A DNA stretch of 64,000 bases from Cichorium intybus (taxonomy: Eukaryota > Streptophyta > Magnoliopsida > Asterales > Asteraceae). Below are positions 10,461-21,762 of this stretch, in pieces (the first letter of the stretch is position 1; every line of letters begins with the position of its first letter). Under the pieces are notes generated by a model. It was given only the letters and a program-made list of their open reading frames with translations, searched no databases and had not been told where the DNA came from. The DNA lies in NCBI GenBank assembly GCA_023525715.1, contig CM042010.1, positions 80,725,894-80,789,893 of the forward strand, given 5' to 3'. The translations under genes and the position numbers were made by a program.

Positions 10461-12452
10461 TGTAACACCCAAAATTTTTCGCAAAATATTTTTAACTTTC
10501 AAAGATAACTTTTATAAAAATAGTTATAAGTTTCCAAAATAAATAAGTAGCTCAAACCCAAAACATGGCAAAATACTAAAGTAAAGTGCGGAAGCATAAC
10601 ATGTCATAGTCCCAAATAAATAAAACTACTAGTAGTAGCGATCCCGGTGCTCCAATCAAGCCTGAGTCTCCTTGAACTTAACCCCTGAAAAATGTTTAGG
10701 GAAACCGTAAGCAAAAGCTTAGTGAATTCAAACACAAACATCATATTAATATTCACATTTACCAGCCCTAATCCATTTCCAATTATAATTATAAAAACTA
10801 AGCAAAGAACGAATCAGTGCTTATATAAAATAGGGCGGACTTGTAGGTTTGAGCCGCACCGGGTAAATCCCGTATCCTTTGGCCCCGATCCCCGCACCTC
10901 ATAAAGAGTATAACGTTGGTGATCTTACCTAACTACCCCTCATAGTAATAATCAATTACATACAGTGCACATGTACGATTTATAATAATAATATAGCATG
11001 CTTTAAATAATAAATCTAAACAATCACACACGAGCTAACTAGCAAACACAAACATCAATACAACGGTGTGAGAGAACTCACCTTGAGTGAGTGATATAAT
11101 AGATAGAAGTCAATATATGGCTACCAAGCTTGTGCAAACTTCAACACTTCACCTAATTAAGACTAAAGGTTAGAATGATGAAGTTGTGAAGCTAATGAAT
11201 GAGAAAGGAGTAATCACAGCAAGGTCTCTAAAACAGACCTGCTGTTCGGGACTGAATTACTCCAAAATATACAACTGAAACATAGGCTTAAATAATTTTT
11301 ACAAGAAACTACAATGGCTTAGACTTCCAGAACCATAAGGAACTCCTCATAACTCCAAAGGATGTAAGAGATATGAATTTTACAAAAAGACTTGTCACTG
11401 CAGTCTTTGGACGGACAGTCAGGTGGTATTGCCCAATTCTACCCAACTTGTGGGTGGAATTAGCCCCAACCAAAAATAAAAGGAACATTAGACACACAAA
11501 TACAATTCTCAGAGTTGGAATCGATTAAAAAGGGTTTCCCAAGCTCTAGATATAAAAATCACAAGGTGGTCAATCACAGAATCAGCATAAGCTGGTGACT
11601 GTCCATTGACCTGGAGTGTGGGTCCATTCTAACCAAATTATAATAAGAATTAACGACCCATATTCTCCAGATATTAAATTAGCTATGTAATGTACATGTG
11701 GGTAATTGGAATCACTCAGGATCATCTCCCAAACCCTAGTAATGATAAAAACAAAATGACATATCCCAGCAGACCCGGATCAGACCCAACAGCAGAGAAG
11801 CTGTTGTTGCCCATAGGTAAAGTCCTTTTTCAGCGAGAGTGCCTTTTAAGAAAGTTATCCAACTAAATTTGGGAACTTTGGGCACTGGTATTGGGTCTAT
11901 TTGAGTCCTATAACTCGAGATATGAATTTTACAAGAAAGGAGACTCAGCAGTGAAATCTGACAGAAACCCTAGGTTATATTGCGAAATCCATAACTCAAA
12001 ATCTATACCTTGAAATCAAAATTCCTTCGGTCAGAACCTTCATATATGTCTTGGGAACCTTCGGTTAAAGTTTCAGGGCAATCCAACCTTTCAATCTCCG
12101 GGAATCGTCCAAACACTGCAGTTGTATTCTCAAATCCGGGAATAAAGAAAGATGTAGAGGGAGAGAGAGACGTGAAGGAGGAGAATGAGATGAAAAAATG
12201 AATGAGATTAGGGTTTTGAGCCCTAATATACTAGGTTAATGGGCTAAACCCTAAAGCCTTTGGGCTAGAAGAACATTTGGGCTCTAATTGGGTTTGGCTA
12301 TAACCCATAGACTTAATTATATGATTAAAAGATGGCAATAATTATAAGCCCAATCTTTCAATTAATCATATCTTAATTAACTAAATTAATATAATGTTAC
12401 ATAATTAGTTAAATAAAATAAATAAACATACCGGGAAAAACCGGGCGTTACA
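10461..12452 (-). repeat. 3' LTR of element B
   Basis: Runs from TGTAACACCCAAAATTTTTC to CCGGGCGTTACA. It holds a splice-donor-like AAGGTGAGTTC on the minus strand at about 11075-11088. Small open frames inside it repeat exactly in the other LTR, have no recognisable domain and are not called as genes. Confidence 0.95.
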
Positions 12453-12465
12453 ACTCTCCCCCACT
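12453..12465 (-). promoter_or_regulatory. Polypurine tract of element B
   Basis: Minus strand AGTGGGGGAGAGT next to the LTR, preceded by GGACGAAGTCCG. It differs from the tract of A, C and D, so B belongs to another Ty3 family. Confidence 0.8.
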
Positions 12466-12896
12466 AGGAACGGACTTCGTCCTCGAAGTCATCACCAACA
12501 ATATGTAATCTAGGTTGAAACTTTCATTAGCCCATAATTCCACAAGATTAATAGTATGTGAATACATTAGCCCATACTTCATTTTTATATTGGTCTATTA
12601 ATTTTTCCATAACTACTAGCCCAACGACATGAGCCCAAATATGTTAAGCTTAACCCATTAGGCCTAGAGTCCAACACGAGATGAAAAGTCGAAATAAGTC
12701 AAGGTCAATACCTCTCCAATGTTAACAGATAGGTCGTACACTTTGTTTTTATGTGACATCACATCACTAATAATCAACAGCCTACAACAGTCTGTGCAAT
12801 TAAGTAATCAGTAAACGACACCACTTTATTCACCTTTATCCAAAAAAATCTCATCAATATCCCTTTATCACTAGAGTCTAGCAGTGAATTTTGAAA
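12466..12896 (-). other. Element B 3' non-coding region
   Basis: AT-rich sequence between the polypurine tract and the RWP-RK gene's upstream block. No recognisable pol remnant or gene is seen. Confidence 0.5.
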
Positions 12897-13124
12897 ATTA
12901 ACCGGCACTCAGGGTAATGAAGGGTCGCATCCACTGTAGATGGTTTGAATTTTGGTAATAAGAACGTGAATTGTGCTTTCAATTACACGCGTCCTTTCGG
13001 TTCCAGCTGCAAAATGCTATATATATACACGTAAGTAGCATCATTTATTTCCACGTTCATTTTCAGTCTCATTCTCTTCTATTACTAGATTGTTCGTATA
13101 CGAACTCATATTTAAAGCTGAGTC
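12897..13124 (+). promoter_or_regulatory. Upstream block of the RWP-RK gene in B, with TATA box
   Basis: Homologous to the blocks in A and C: GGCACTCAGGGTAATGAAG, GTCCTTTCGGTTCCAGCTGC and CTATATATATACAC at 13017-13030, about 95 bases before the ATG. It probably contains promoter and 5' leader of the captured gene. Confidence 0.6.
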
Positions 13125-14747
13125 ATGGAAAACAGATCTTCAATGGGCGATCTGTCAAACCCTGGACCTAGTTTTCCGCAAGGAGAGGGTCCTTCAGATC
13201 AGACATCTTTACCGGAGTTCGGTGACTTTAACATTCTAAACATCCATTATTTGTTTTTCATTTCTCTTTCTAATGTTTTGTTTCATTTTGAATTATGATA
13301 CAGTCTTCCAGATATACTACCAATAGAGCCACTCAACGAAGAGCCGAGAATTTTTCCCGAGCTGAATATTAACTCAGAAGATTCAGTGCATGCATCTATA
13401 GACTTTGCACTCGATCAGACTCCATACCTTCTACCAGGTTAAATTCTTTGAATGTTTGCTTCTATGAATATTCAATTTTGTTTTATCATCTAACAATTGT
13501 TATTCGTAGACCCATTTGTGGATGATCTATCTGACTACAATCCATTCATCGGCGTACCCTCAACGAGTAGTGAGATCATCCCCGTGAATAACGGATTCAT
13601 GACTGACATTCAGAATGAAAGTCAATTACAAACAACTCATAACATCAATATTGAAATGAATCCCGAACTTGTTGTTGGCTTTCAATATCAAAATCACCTT
13701 CAGGTGATTCAGAGGAACCTAGAAGGATTTCAAAATCCTGAGTCCATGATTGAAAACGTACAATTACCACCGATAGAAGCTACTGATTTTAATGAATCAA
13801 TGTCCATCTTTGGTTTAGAAAATCAGGATCATGTTCAAATGATCCCAAATAATAATAATAATACATTTGAACTCAATCCTTCAACTCCGACAACCACAGT
13901 AGCTGGCAGTAGAAGAGGTTTCAGACACTCATTAAGTAGAGAAATAATAGCTGAACACTTTAATGAACCAATTGAGATAGCTGCGAAGGAACTCAACATT
14001 GGAACGACACAATTAAAAAAATGCTGTAGAGATTTAGGTATCGAACATTGGCCCCAACGACAACTTAAGAGTCTCCAAACTCTTATTGATCGTGTTGAGG
14101 TAAGGAATTACATTTTTTTTATCATAAAGTTTTAATTACTAAAGTTATTTATGTCACAGGAATTTGGCAACGAGTTTAGTGGACCAGCAGGATTATCGAA
14201 AGATTTATTACCCAACCTAAAAAGGGAGAAAGAGGCAATAATTGAAGGATCACAATCGGGTCTAACAGACGGCACAAAGAAACTGATACAGGCTGCTCAT
14301 AAGGTTGAATATAAGAAAAGAAAATTTCTGGAAAAGGGGGAAACTTCATCAAGAACTCATACACAGCAGCAATCTCTGCCATCTAATTCTGGTATGAGTA
14401 GTATTAATCCTGGTTTACTCGAGCCTGTGAGTGAGGGGAATTTTGGAGGCTCTGTAGGTAACCTAGCCTGGTTTCCTCCTTCTTATAGCTACCCCCAACT
14501 GGTTCCAAATTGGAACCCTTCCTCTTCACTTCCCTACTTACACACACCCCAAATGAGTCAATATTTAGCACATAATCATGGGGTTACGGGTTCTAACCCT
14601 ATCGAGACCCCACACCTTGGAGCTCCTCCTCCAATAACTGAAAACATACCCCTTCCAAATCCTCAAGAAGGTACAAGTCAACCTAATGATGACAAAGAGT
14701 GGAGTGTAGAAGATCTTTTTTCGCTTCCTTCTGATCCTTCAGTTTAG
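13125..14747 (+). CDS. RWP-RK domain protein, intact four-exon gene in element B
   Basis: Exons 13125-13221, 13312-13437, 13510-14099 and 14160-14747 join with GT-AG introns in phases 1, 1 and 0 to one open frame of 466 residues. The N-terminal 210 residues are acidic and Asn/Gln-rich, with repeated pieces such as FQYQNHLQVIQRN and NQDHVQMIPN. The RWP-RK domain is about residues 214-271 (SLSREIIAEHFNEP ... LGIEHWPQRQLKSL); the signature reads HWPQRQ where the family has RWPxRK. Exon 4 adds KVEYKKRKFLEKGE, a possible nuclear signal or coiled-coil segment, and a Pro/Ser-rich acidic tail ending in WSVEDLFSLP, which could activate transcription. It is RKD-like in size, with no PB1 domain seen. 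It lies antisense to element B. Exon ends come from consensus sites and comparison with A and C. Confidence 0.88.
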
Positions 14748-15166
14748 GTTAGTAGTTCTGTAAACTTTTCTTAATGTATTAATATAAAGTTATAGCAATG
14801 GATCACATGTCTCGATGTGTTACTACTTTTATTTATTATTATTAATATTTTCCAATCTTTCTTTCTTTGGTCACTGTAGTGACATTACTTTTATCTTTAT
14901 TCTATAATCATAATTCGTTTCCGTTAGACAACGAAATTTTCAGTTATACTCTTTCTTTTATATTTGTACTATACACTCCATTAACATTTTCAATATATTT
15001 ATACCTTCTGGCCATGTCTCTTTTACTAGTTCCTTTCATATTGTCTCAGGAATATTAACTATCTTATTAATTTCTTTTACCTTGTCATACTAAGTGGTAT
15101 ATATCCACTACATTATTTTTTAATACTTATAATCTTACTTGTTCTTATTACATAGGCATATAACTC
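14748..15166. other. Junction between RWP-RK gene and truncated gag in B
   Basis: AT-rich non-coding stretch holding the presumed 3' untranslated region of the plus-strand gene and the end of the sense-strand gag remnant. The boundary of the captured segment should be here. No gene is seen. Confidence 0.5.
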
Positions 15167-15613
15167 CTATGTTATCCTTACTACTTTCTTCAAAACCCTT
15201 ACCCACCAGATTACCACAATTCCTTTACGATTCCACCAGGTATTTTCTTTCTTCCTAAGTTGGCTCATAGTAACAACAACCTTGAATTGATCTGGGCACC
15301 TGCAAGTCATGAGAGCACTTTCGATATCGGCAATCCAGTGTTTAGCCTCCACTGGATTCAAGTCACCATTCCACTGTGGAGGGTGGCACTTAGAGAACTT
15401 CTCGAAATAATAGGCTGAGTCGCGAACAGGAGGAGCGGGTAAAGCTCCTCCGTTAACAGCTGCGAGACGCTCATCCAAGAGAGCACAGAATTGGGTAATT
15501 ATGTCAGAAGTGACGTTCGGAATGAGCTCGTTAAAGGCATTGTTGAGTTCTTCAGCGATGAGTTCCCTAACTTGCCCCATTTGGGCCTGATTAAGACGAG
15601 TTGTCGGAGTCAT
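15167..15613 (-). pseudogene. Truncated Ty3 gag in element B
   Basis: The 148-residue frame from ATG 15613 is the N-terminal part of a Ty3 Gag: an early helical stretch (MGQVRELIAEELNNAF), then a capsid region with YYFEKFSKCHPPQWNGD, PVEAKHWIADIESAL and CPDQFKVV. Full-length relatives continue through the capsid to a CCHC knuckle and pol; here it degenerates after TWWNRKG. It lies in sense downstream of the primer site. It may be kept only as packaging sequence. Confidence 0.85.
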
Positions 15614-16067
15614 CTAGATTCGCAGAATAAAGAGATTATTAGGAGTTATTCACCCTAGATTTTCTTAGGAAAACTGAAACACTCAGCTCACCAGACATTT
15701 TCAACCTTGCCCCGACCCGAGATCGGCACCGGTGCTTCAAATAGTAGGGGCCCTTCTACTACCTTCCACACAAGTTCCAATCTCGCATTCGTGTCTAGTT
15801 TCAAATGTTCCAGTTTGCTCTAGCCGTTTATTTAAACAACTCTCTCACATGATATTACTAACATGGGTTAAATCTAACAATTTAAGGATAATTAAAGGTA
15901 TGTTTGCAGATAAAACTTATAATAAACAACTCAAGATATAACAATCCATCGAAATAAGAATTTAAGAAACAAGGCTTACTTGGCTAACTGACGCACCATA
16001 GGATCTTCCACTACTAGTCCTCAAAAGTCTTAAGAAATTCTTTTAAAGAAAATATTTTTAAAGAAAA

Positions 16068-16100
<33 letters not shown>

Positions 16101-16157
16101 GAGCCTCAAATTTGAGTCTAGAACATTCCTAAGAATGCCTAGTTCCCTCAAACGTGT
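15614..16157 (-). other. Leader of element B
   Basis: Non-coding stretch between primer site and gag start, including a short AT run at about 16069-16094. I see no gene and no clear match to the A/C/D leader. Confidence 0.5.
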
Positions 16158-16169
16158 GCTCTGATACCA
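16158..16169 (-). promoter_or_regulatory. Primer binding site of element B (initiator Met tRNA)
   Basis: Minus strand TGGTATCAGAGC, three bases from the LTR start at 16173. Confidence 0.9.
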
Positions 16170-16172
16170 ACT

Positions 16173-18164
16173 TGTAACACCCAAAATTTTTCGCAAAATA
16201 TTTTTAACTTTCAAAGATAACTTTTATAAAAATAGTTATAAGTTTCCAAAATAAATAAGTAGCTCAAACCCAAAACATGGCAAAATACTAAAGTAAAGTG
16301 CGGAAGCATAACATGTCATAGTCCCAAATAAATAAAACTACTAGTAGTAGCGATCCCGGTGCTCCAATCAAGCCTGAGTCTCCTTGAACTTAACCCCTGA
16401 AAAATGTTTAGGGAAACTGTAAGCAAAAGCTTAGTGAATTCAAACACAAACATCATATTAATATTCACATTTACCAGCCCTAATCCATTTCCAATTATAA
16501 TTATAAAAACTAAGCAAAGAACGAATCAGTGCTTATATAAAATAGGGCGGACTTGTAGGTTTGAGCCGCACCGGGTAAATCCCGTATCCTTTGGCCCCGA
16601 TCCCCGCACCTCATAAAGAGTATAACGTTGGTGATCTTACCTAACTACCCCTCATAGTAATAATCAATTACATACAGTGCACATGTACGATTTATAATAA
16701 TAATATAGCATGCTTTAAATAATAAATCTAAACAATCACACACGAGCTAACTAGCAAACACAAACATCAATACAACGGTGTGAGAGAACTCACCTTGAGT
16801 GAGTGATATAATAGATAGAAGTCAATATATGGCTACCAAGCTTGTGCAAACTTCAACACTTCACCTAATTAAGACTAAAGGTTAGAATGATGAAGTTGTG
16901 AAGCTAATGAATGAGAAAGGAGTAATCACAGCAAGGTCTCTAAAACAGACCTGCTGTTCGGGACTGAATTACTCCAAAATATACAACTGAAACATAGGCT
17001 TAAATAATTTTTACAAGAAACTACAATGGCTTAGACTTCCAGAACCATAAGGAACTCCTCATAACTCCAAAGGATGTAAGAGATATGAATTTTACAAAAA
17101 GACTTGTCACTGCAGTCTTTGGACGGACAGTCAGGTGGTGTTGCCCAATTCTACCCAACTTGTGGGTGGAATTAGCCCCAACCAAAAATAAGAGGAACAT
17201 TAGACACACAAATACAATTCTCAGAGTTGGAATCGATTAAAAAGGGTTTCCCAAGCTCTAGATATAAAAATCACAAGGTGGTCAATCACAGAATCAGCAT
17301 AAGCTGGTGACTGTCCATTGACCTGGAGTGTGGGTCCATTCTAACCAAATTATAATAAGAATTAATGACCCATATTCTCCAGATATTAAATTAACTATGT
17401 AATGTACATGTGGGTAATTGGAATCACTCAGGATCATCTCCCAAACCCTAGTAATGATAAAAACAAAATGACATATCCCAGCAGACCCGGATCAGACCCA
17501 ACAGCAGAGAAGCTGTTGTTGCCCATAGGTAAAGTCCTTTTTCAGCGAGAGTGCCTTTTAAGAAAGTTATCCAACTAAATTTGGGAACTTTGGGCACTGG
17601 TATTGGGTCTATTTGAGTCCTATAACTCGAGATATGAATTTTACAAGAAAGGAGACTCAGCAGTGAAATCTGACAGAAACCCTAGGTTATATTGCGAAAT
17701 CCATAACTCAAAATCTATACCTTGAAATCAAAATTCCTTCGGTCAGAACCTTCATATATGTCTTGGGAACCTTCGGTTAAAGTTTCAGGGCAATCCAACC
17801 TTTCAATCTCCGGGAATCGTCCAAACACTGCAGTTGTATTCTCAAATCCGGGAATAAAGAAAGATGTAGAGGGAGAGAGAGACGTGAAGGAGGAGAATGA
17901 GATGAAAAAATGAATGAGATTAGGGTTTTGAGCCCTAATATACTAGGTTAATGGGCTAAACCCTAAAGCCTTTGGGCTAGAAGAACATTTGGGCTCTAAT
18001 TGGGTTTGGCTATAACCCATAGACTTAATTATATGATTAAAAGATGGCAATAATTATAAGCCCAATCTTTCAATTAATCATATCTTAATTAACTAAATTA
18101 ATATAATGTTACATAATTAGTTAAATAAAATAAATAAACATACCGGGAAAAACCGGGCGTTACA
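16173..18164 (-). repeat. 5' LTR of element B
   Basis: Same length as 10461-12452 (1,992 bp) and nearly identical to it; the few differences seen include GTGGTGTTGCC for GTGGTATTGCC. The splice-donor-like AAGGTGAGTTC recurs near 16787-16800 on the minus strand. Confidence 0.95.
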
Positions 18165-20200
18165 ACTAGGTTGCCTGAAATCCGTGAAGATTTCCATCTT
18201 CTGAAAGTCTCATTGATTTCCTGAGAATACATGTAGTTTTGAGGATCAACACAAGGTTGGTGAGAGTTACAGGTTTTATGCTGAACACAGCACTGATACT
18301 TTTAAAATAACTAAAAGTATTCCTTTTGTAAGTATAATCATACTTGTAATGAGTTTGTAAAGAGTTGCTGAAAATCGTAAGTAATACCATACTTATAAAT
18401 GAATTGTATAGAGTTTTTGAAAACCATAAGTAATACCATACTTATAAAGGATATGTACGTTTATGAGAAAACCATCAATATTTATAGATGAGTCCTATAA
18501 CCGAGCTATTCGACTGAAATGTACCCCCTACAATGCTTCATGGACGTCGTAGTAATGAAAAAGATAAGTATCACCTACATCGATTTGCAAGTTGAAGTTG
18601 TAGCTAACAACCATAGGTGGGGGTGTCAACCCGTATAGATCTATACATATGTATCTCGCTCTTCTTGATTAACGGTTATAGTAGTGTGGGGTCTAGGTAT
18701 TTCTACTTAGTTATGAATAGTGTCTCACTATCTAAGACATTGATAAATGTAGGATAGACAAGTCTCATCCCAAAATGGTTTTTGTTATAAAAGCCAAGTA
18801 TGTTGATAAGTATATACGTAATAGTGTACAGTACTTGCTTATTGAAAACATTTTATAAAGCTATAATAACATTTATAAAACTTGATATGAAATTGGTAAA
18901 TATTTATATTGCACATGTATTCTCCCCCATAATATATAAAAACATAGACAAAGGGGCCGTAACACTCACTTATTGAAAACATTTTATAAAGCTATAATAA
19001 CATTTATAAAACTTGATATGAAATTGGTAAATATTTATATTGCACATGTATTCTCCCCCATAATATATAAAAACATAGACAAAGGGGCCGTAACACTCAC
19101 TTATTGAAAACATTTTATAAAGCTATAATAACATTTATAAAACTTGATATGAAATTGGTAAATATTTATATTGCACATGTATTCTCCCTCATAATATATA
19201 AAAACATAGACAAAGGGGCCGTAACACTCACATTTGAAGCGTGAATTCAGTTTAGATATAAGAACGATCGTGTATGAGAAGCACCACGAAATAACACCAC
19301 AAAACAACAAGGTTTTGTGCGGCGAAGTGATGGTGCGACGGTAGTGGAGCGATGGCCAATGGTGGTGGTGTTCTTGGCCAAAAGGAGAGCAATTGGAGAA
19401 AGAAAGAAAAAGCTAGAAGCTTTGGTGAATTGGTGAAGAAAAATGAGATGCAAAGCCTCTTATTTATAGTCTCATGGAGTAGTTGGGGTTGGTGAAGGTG
19501 ATGTCGTGGATGACATAATTCGTGCGCAAGATCCCGATGTCTAATAATTTTTTTCGAGACCGGAGAATTGTCGAGCCGAGTGCACCGGTTTCAGAAACCC
19601 AAACGGATTTATTTTTCGAGTTGTAGAACACTGGGAAAACGTGTTTAAATATGTGCGTTTGATTATCCGTAGCATCCAGCGTTTGACTTTTATAAATATT
19701 TTTGCTAAAAATATTTCGAGTATGGAATCTAATAATAGACCATAGTCTGAGTCCAATAATGTTCTCGGAATTTCCATATGAGGTGCGCAAGTGCCTCAAC
19801 ACATCGAAACGATTTATGTAGTTAAATAAAATCAGTGTTATACTGGTTTGTTTTGGCTTGTTTTCTTATAACAGTCGTAATTTTTGCATATGAGCTCCGT
19901 TTTGAATGTTATTTATATTTTCGGAATCAGGGAAACATGTACTCTCAGGTTAGATTGCTTGTTTTGTTTCACAAATGGTTAATACTTATTTTCAGTTTTT
20001 CAGACGTACTAACTAGGGTTTCAGTTTGTGCTTGAGATATTCCATTATAGGAAGTAAGATTTTATCTCATATCTTATTTTAATTGTAATGAATCTATATA
20101 TTTTCCAAAATATGCTTTAAAGTTTAAAGGTCAGGTTACAAAGAGGTTTGCGGCGAATTGACTATTTATAGTTCTAGACCTAAATTTCCGGGATGTCACA
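18165..20200 (-). repeat. 5' LTR of element A, right piece
   Basis: Continues the LTR after element B, starting with the second ACTAG copy (18165-18169). It includes the 131-bp triplication at 18838-19230 and the TATA-like site near 19454-19475, and ends GGGATGTCACA next to GTAAA. No coding capacity is seen. Confidence 0.93.
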
Positions 20201-20205
20201 GTAAA

Positions 20206-21434
20206 GGACTTGTTGATAAAGTCAATTGCAGGATTAATGACTGGAAGAACAAGACTCTCTCCTTTGCTGGCCGTCTCCAGCTCATCCTATCTGTTCTTTC
20301 TTCTATGCAAATCTATTGGGCTTCTGTTTTTATTCTTCCTAAATCTATTTCTAACGAAATTGAGAAACTCATGAGGGGTTTCCTCTGGTGCCATGGTGAG
20401 TTGAAACGTGGTAAAGCCAAAGTCTCCTGGAAAATTGTGTGTCTCCCTAAGGAACATGGTGGACTTGGTATCCGTGATCTTGCTGTTTGGAATGTTGCCC
20501 TTATGGCTTCACACGTCTGGAGACTCCTTTCTAAGAAGGAATCCCTTTGGGTCAAGTGGATTCACTCTTACCGTCTCTGTGGACGTAACTTTTGGGATGC
20601 CCCCAAAAAATGCGGTTCAGGTTTTGCTTGGCGAAACATCCTCGATATGCGAGTTAAGATAAGAGAGTATATTGTTTCCCAGATTGGTGATGGGTGCTCT
20701 ACGTCCGCATGGTTCGATAACTGGCATCCTGCTGGTCCCCTCTCTAAATTCTTGTCTGCCCGTGAGATCAGGGCTACGGGTTTCAATCCCGATAGTAAGG
20801 TTGCAGACCTTGTCCTCAACGGATCTTGGGTTCGGCCCGGTCAATGGAGGGACTCCCATCCTAATCTTCTTCCTCATAACCCTCCTTCCCTATCCCTTAC
20901 CGTTCCTGATAAACTCCAATGTAGATCTAGTGACGGTAATCTTTCTGATTTTTTTGTTCGTTTCGTTTGGCAGTCTATTCGTCCCTATGACTAGCCGGTT
21001 GATTGGTATCATCTGGTTTGGTTCTCCCAGAATATCCCTAGACATGCATTCATTCTATGGGTTGCTCTTAAAAACCGTCTTAAGACTCATGATAAAATCA
21101 TAAACTGGGATCCTAACTCCAATCTCAATTGTGCCTTTTGTGGGGATTGTGCGGACTCTCTTCCCCATCAACCTTTGAATGTTCTTTCCCTTCTATGGTT
21201 GGCATGACCTTCAACATGTCATGAATCTCTCCATCCCCACTGATAGCTGGTCCGATATCATTAATCAACTCAAGCACGTGTCTAAGATTAAGACCATTTG
21301 GTCCATCATTAGAAGACTTGTGCTTGCTAGAGCTGTTTACCACATTTGGCAGGAAAGAAATTTTCGAATTTTCAAAAAAACAAAAAGATCGTATCATGCA
21401 GTCGTAAATAGTGTTAAGGATGATATACGCTGAA
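20206..21434 (+). pseudogene. LINE ORF2, C-terminal part (zf-RVT region), broken
   Basis: Continuation of the LINE ORF2 after element A. The frame opens with GLVDKVNCRINDWKNKTL and AGRLQLILSVLSSMQIYW, typical of the region after the RT in plant LINEs, and includes KEHGGLGIRDLAVWNVAL. A TAG at 20992-20994 stops it. Beyond that the zf-RVT module can still be read (VDWYHLVWFSQNIPRHAFILW, then CAFCGDCADSLPH near 21135-21170). A frameshift near 21165 shifts the last part, which ends at TGA 21431-21433. Confidence 0.9.
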
Positions 21435-21762
21435 GACTGCTGAGTCTTTCTATGAAACCTTGCACTAATGTTAATTTCGCTAAAAGGATATGGACCATCC
21501 CTTAACAAACCACCTATTGCTTCTATTTTTCTCTGCTTGTATGGTTTTTTTTTGCAGGTTGTGTTCTTTTATGTTATTGTTATGTTTCTGTTTCCTTGCA
21601 TTGTTTTTTTTTTGATTCCTAGTTTAGCTAAGTTGTCCTTTGGGGCCTGTCCTGATGGATTTTCTGTTTTTTCCTTTTGTGGGGAGTCCCTAGCCTCTTA
21701 TTGTATTTATTCTTTTTATTAATAAAATTTGCCAGAGGTACCGTCCTCTTTACCCAAAAAAA
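21435..21762 (+). other. LINE 3' untranslated region and short A tail
   Basis: A T-rich non-coding tail follows ORF2. AATAAA at 21721-21726 is a plausible polyadenylation signal, and a run of seven A at 21756-21762 ends the element. The satellite begins immediately afterwards, so the LINE had landed in or at the edge of the array. Confidence 0.7.

Larger units (their letters stand above)
10461..18164 (-). mobile_element. Ty3/gypsy element B, non-autonomous, carrying intact antisense RWP-RK gene
   Basis: LTR retrotransposon in minus orientation inside the LTR of A, with duplication ACTAG (10456-10460, 18165-18169). LTRs 10461-12452 and 16173-18164 are both 1,992 bp and differ at about five sites by eye, so insertion is recent. 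Primer site 16158-16169 and polypurine tract 12453-12465 read on the minus strand. The interior carries a truncated gag (minus) and a complete RWP-RK gene (plus). No protease, RT or integrase is present, so B would need proteins from another element. Confidence 0.94.
4642..20200 (-). mobile_element. Ty3/gypsy element A, non-autonomous, carrying antisense RWP-RK gene
   Basis: LTR retrotransposon in minus orientation, inserted in LINE ORF2 with duplication GTAAA (4637-4641, 20201-20205). Left LTR (the element's 3' LTR) is 4642-6872. The right LTR (5' LTR) starts at 10262 and ends at 20200, split by element B; without B and its duplication it is 2,230 bp against 2,231 bp for the left. A primer site lies at 10247-10258 and a polypurine tract at 6873-6885, both reading on the minus strand. 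The 3.4-kb interior holds no gag-pol, only a 100-bp RT scrap and an RWP-RK gene on the opposite strand. The LTRs differ at dozens of sites, so A is older than B. Confidence 0.93.

Noticed and set aside
10692..10904. Small identical frames in both LTRs of B (also 12010-12201, 16404-16616, 17722-17913)
   Set aside because: Duplicated because LTRs are duplicated; no domain or coding signal.
12225..12265. Telomere-like AAACCCTAA motifs in the LTR of B
   Set aside because: Isolated single motifs, not a tandem telomere array; at most telo-box promoter motifs.
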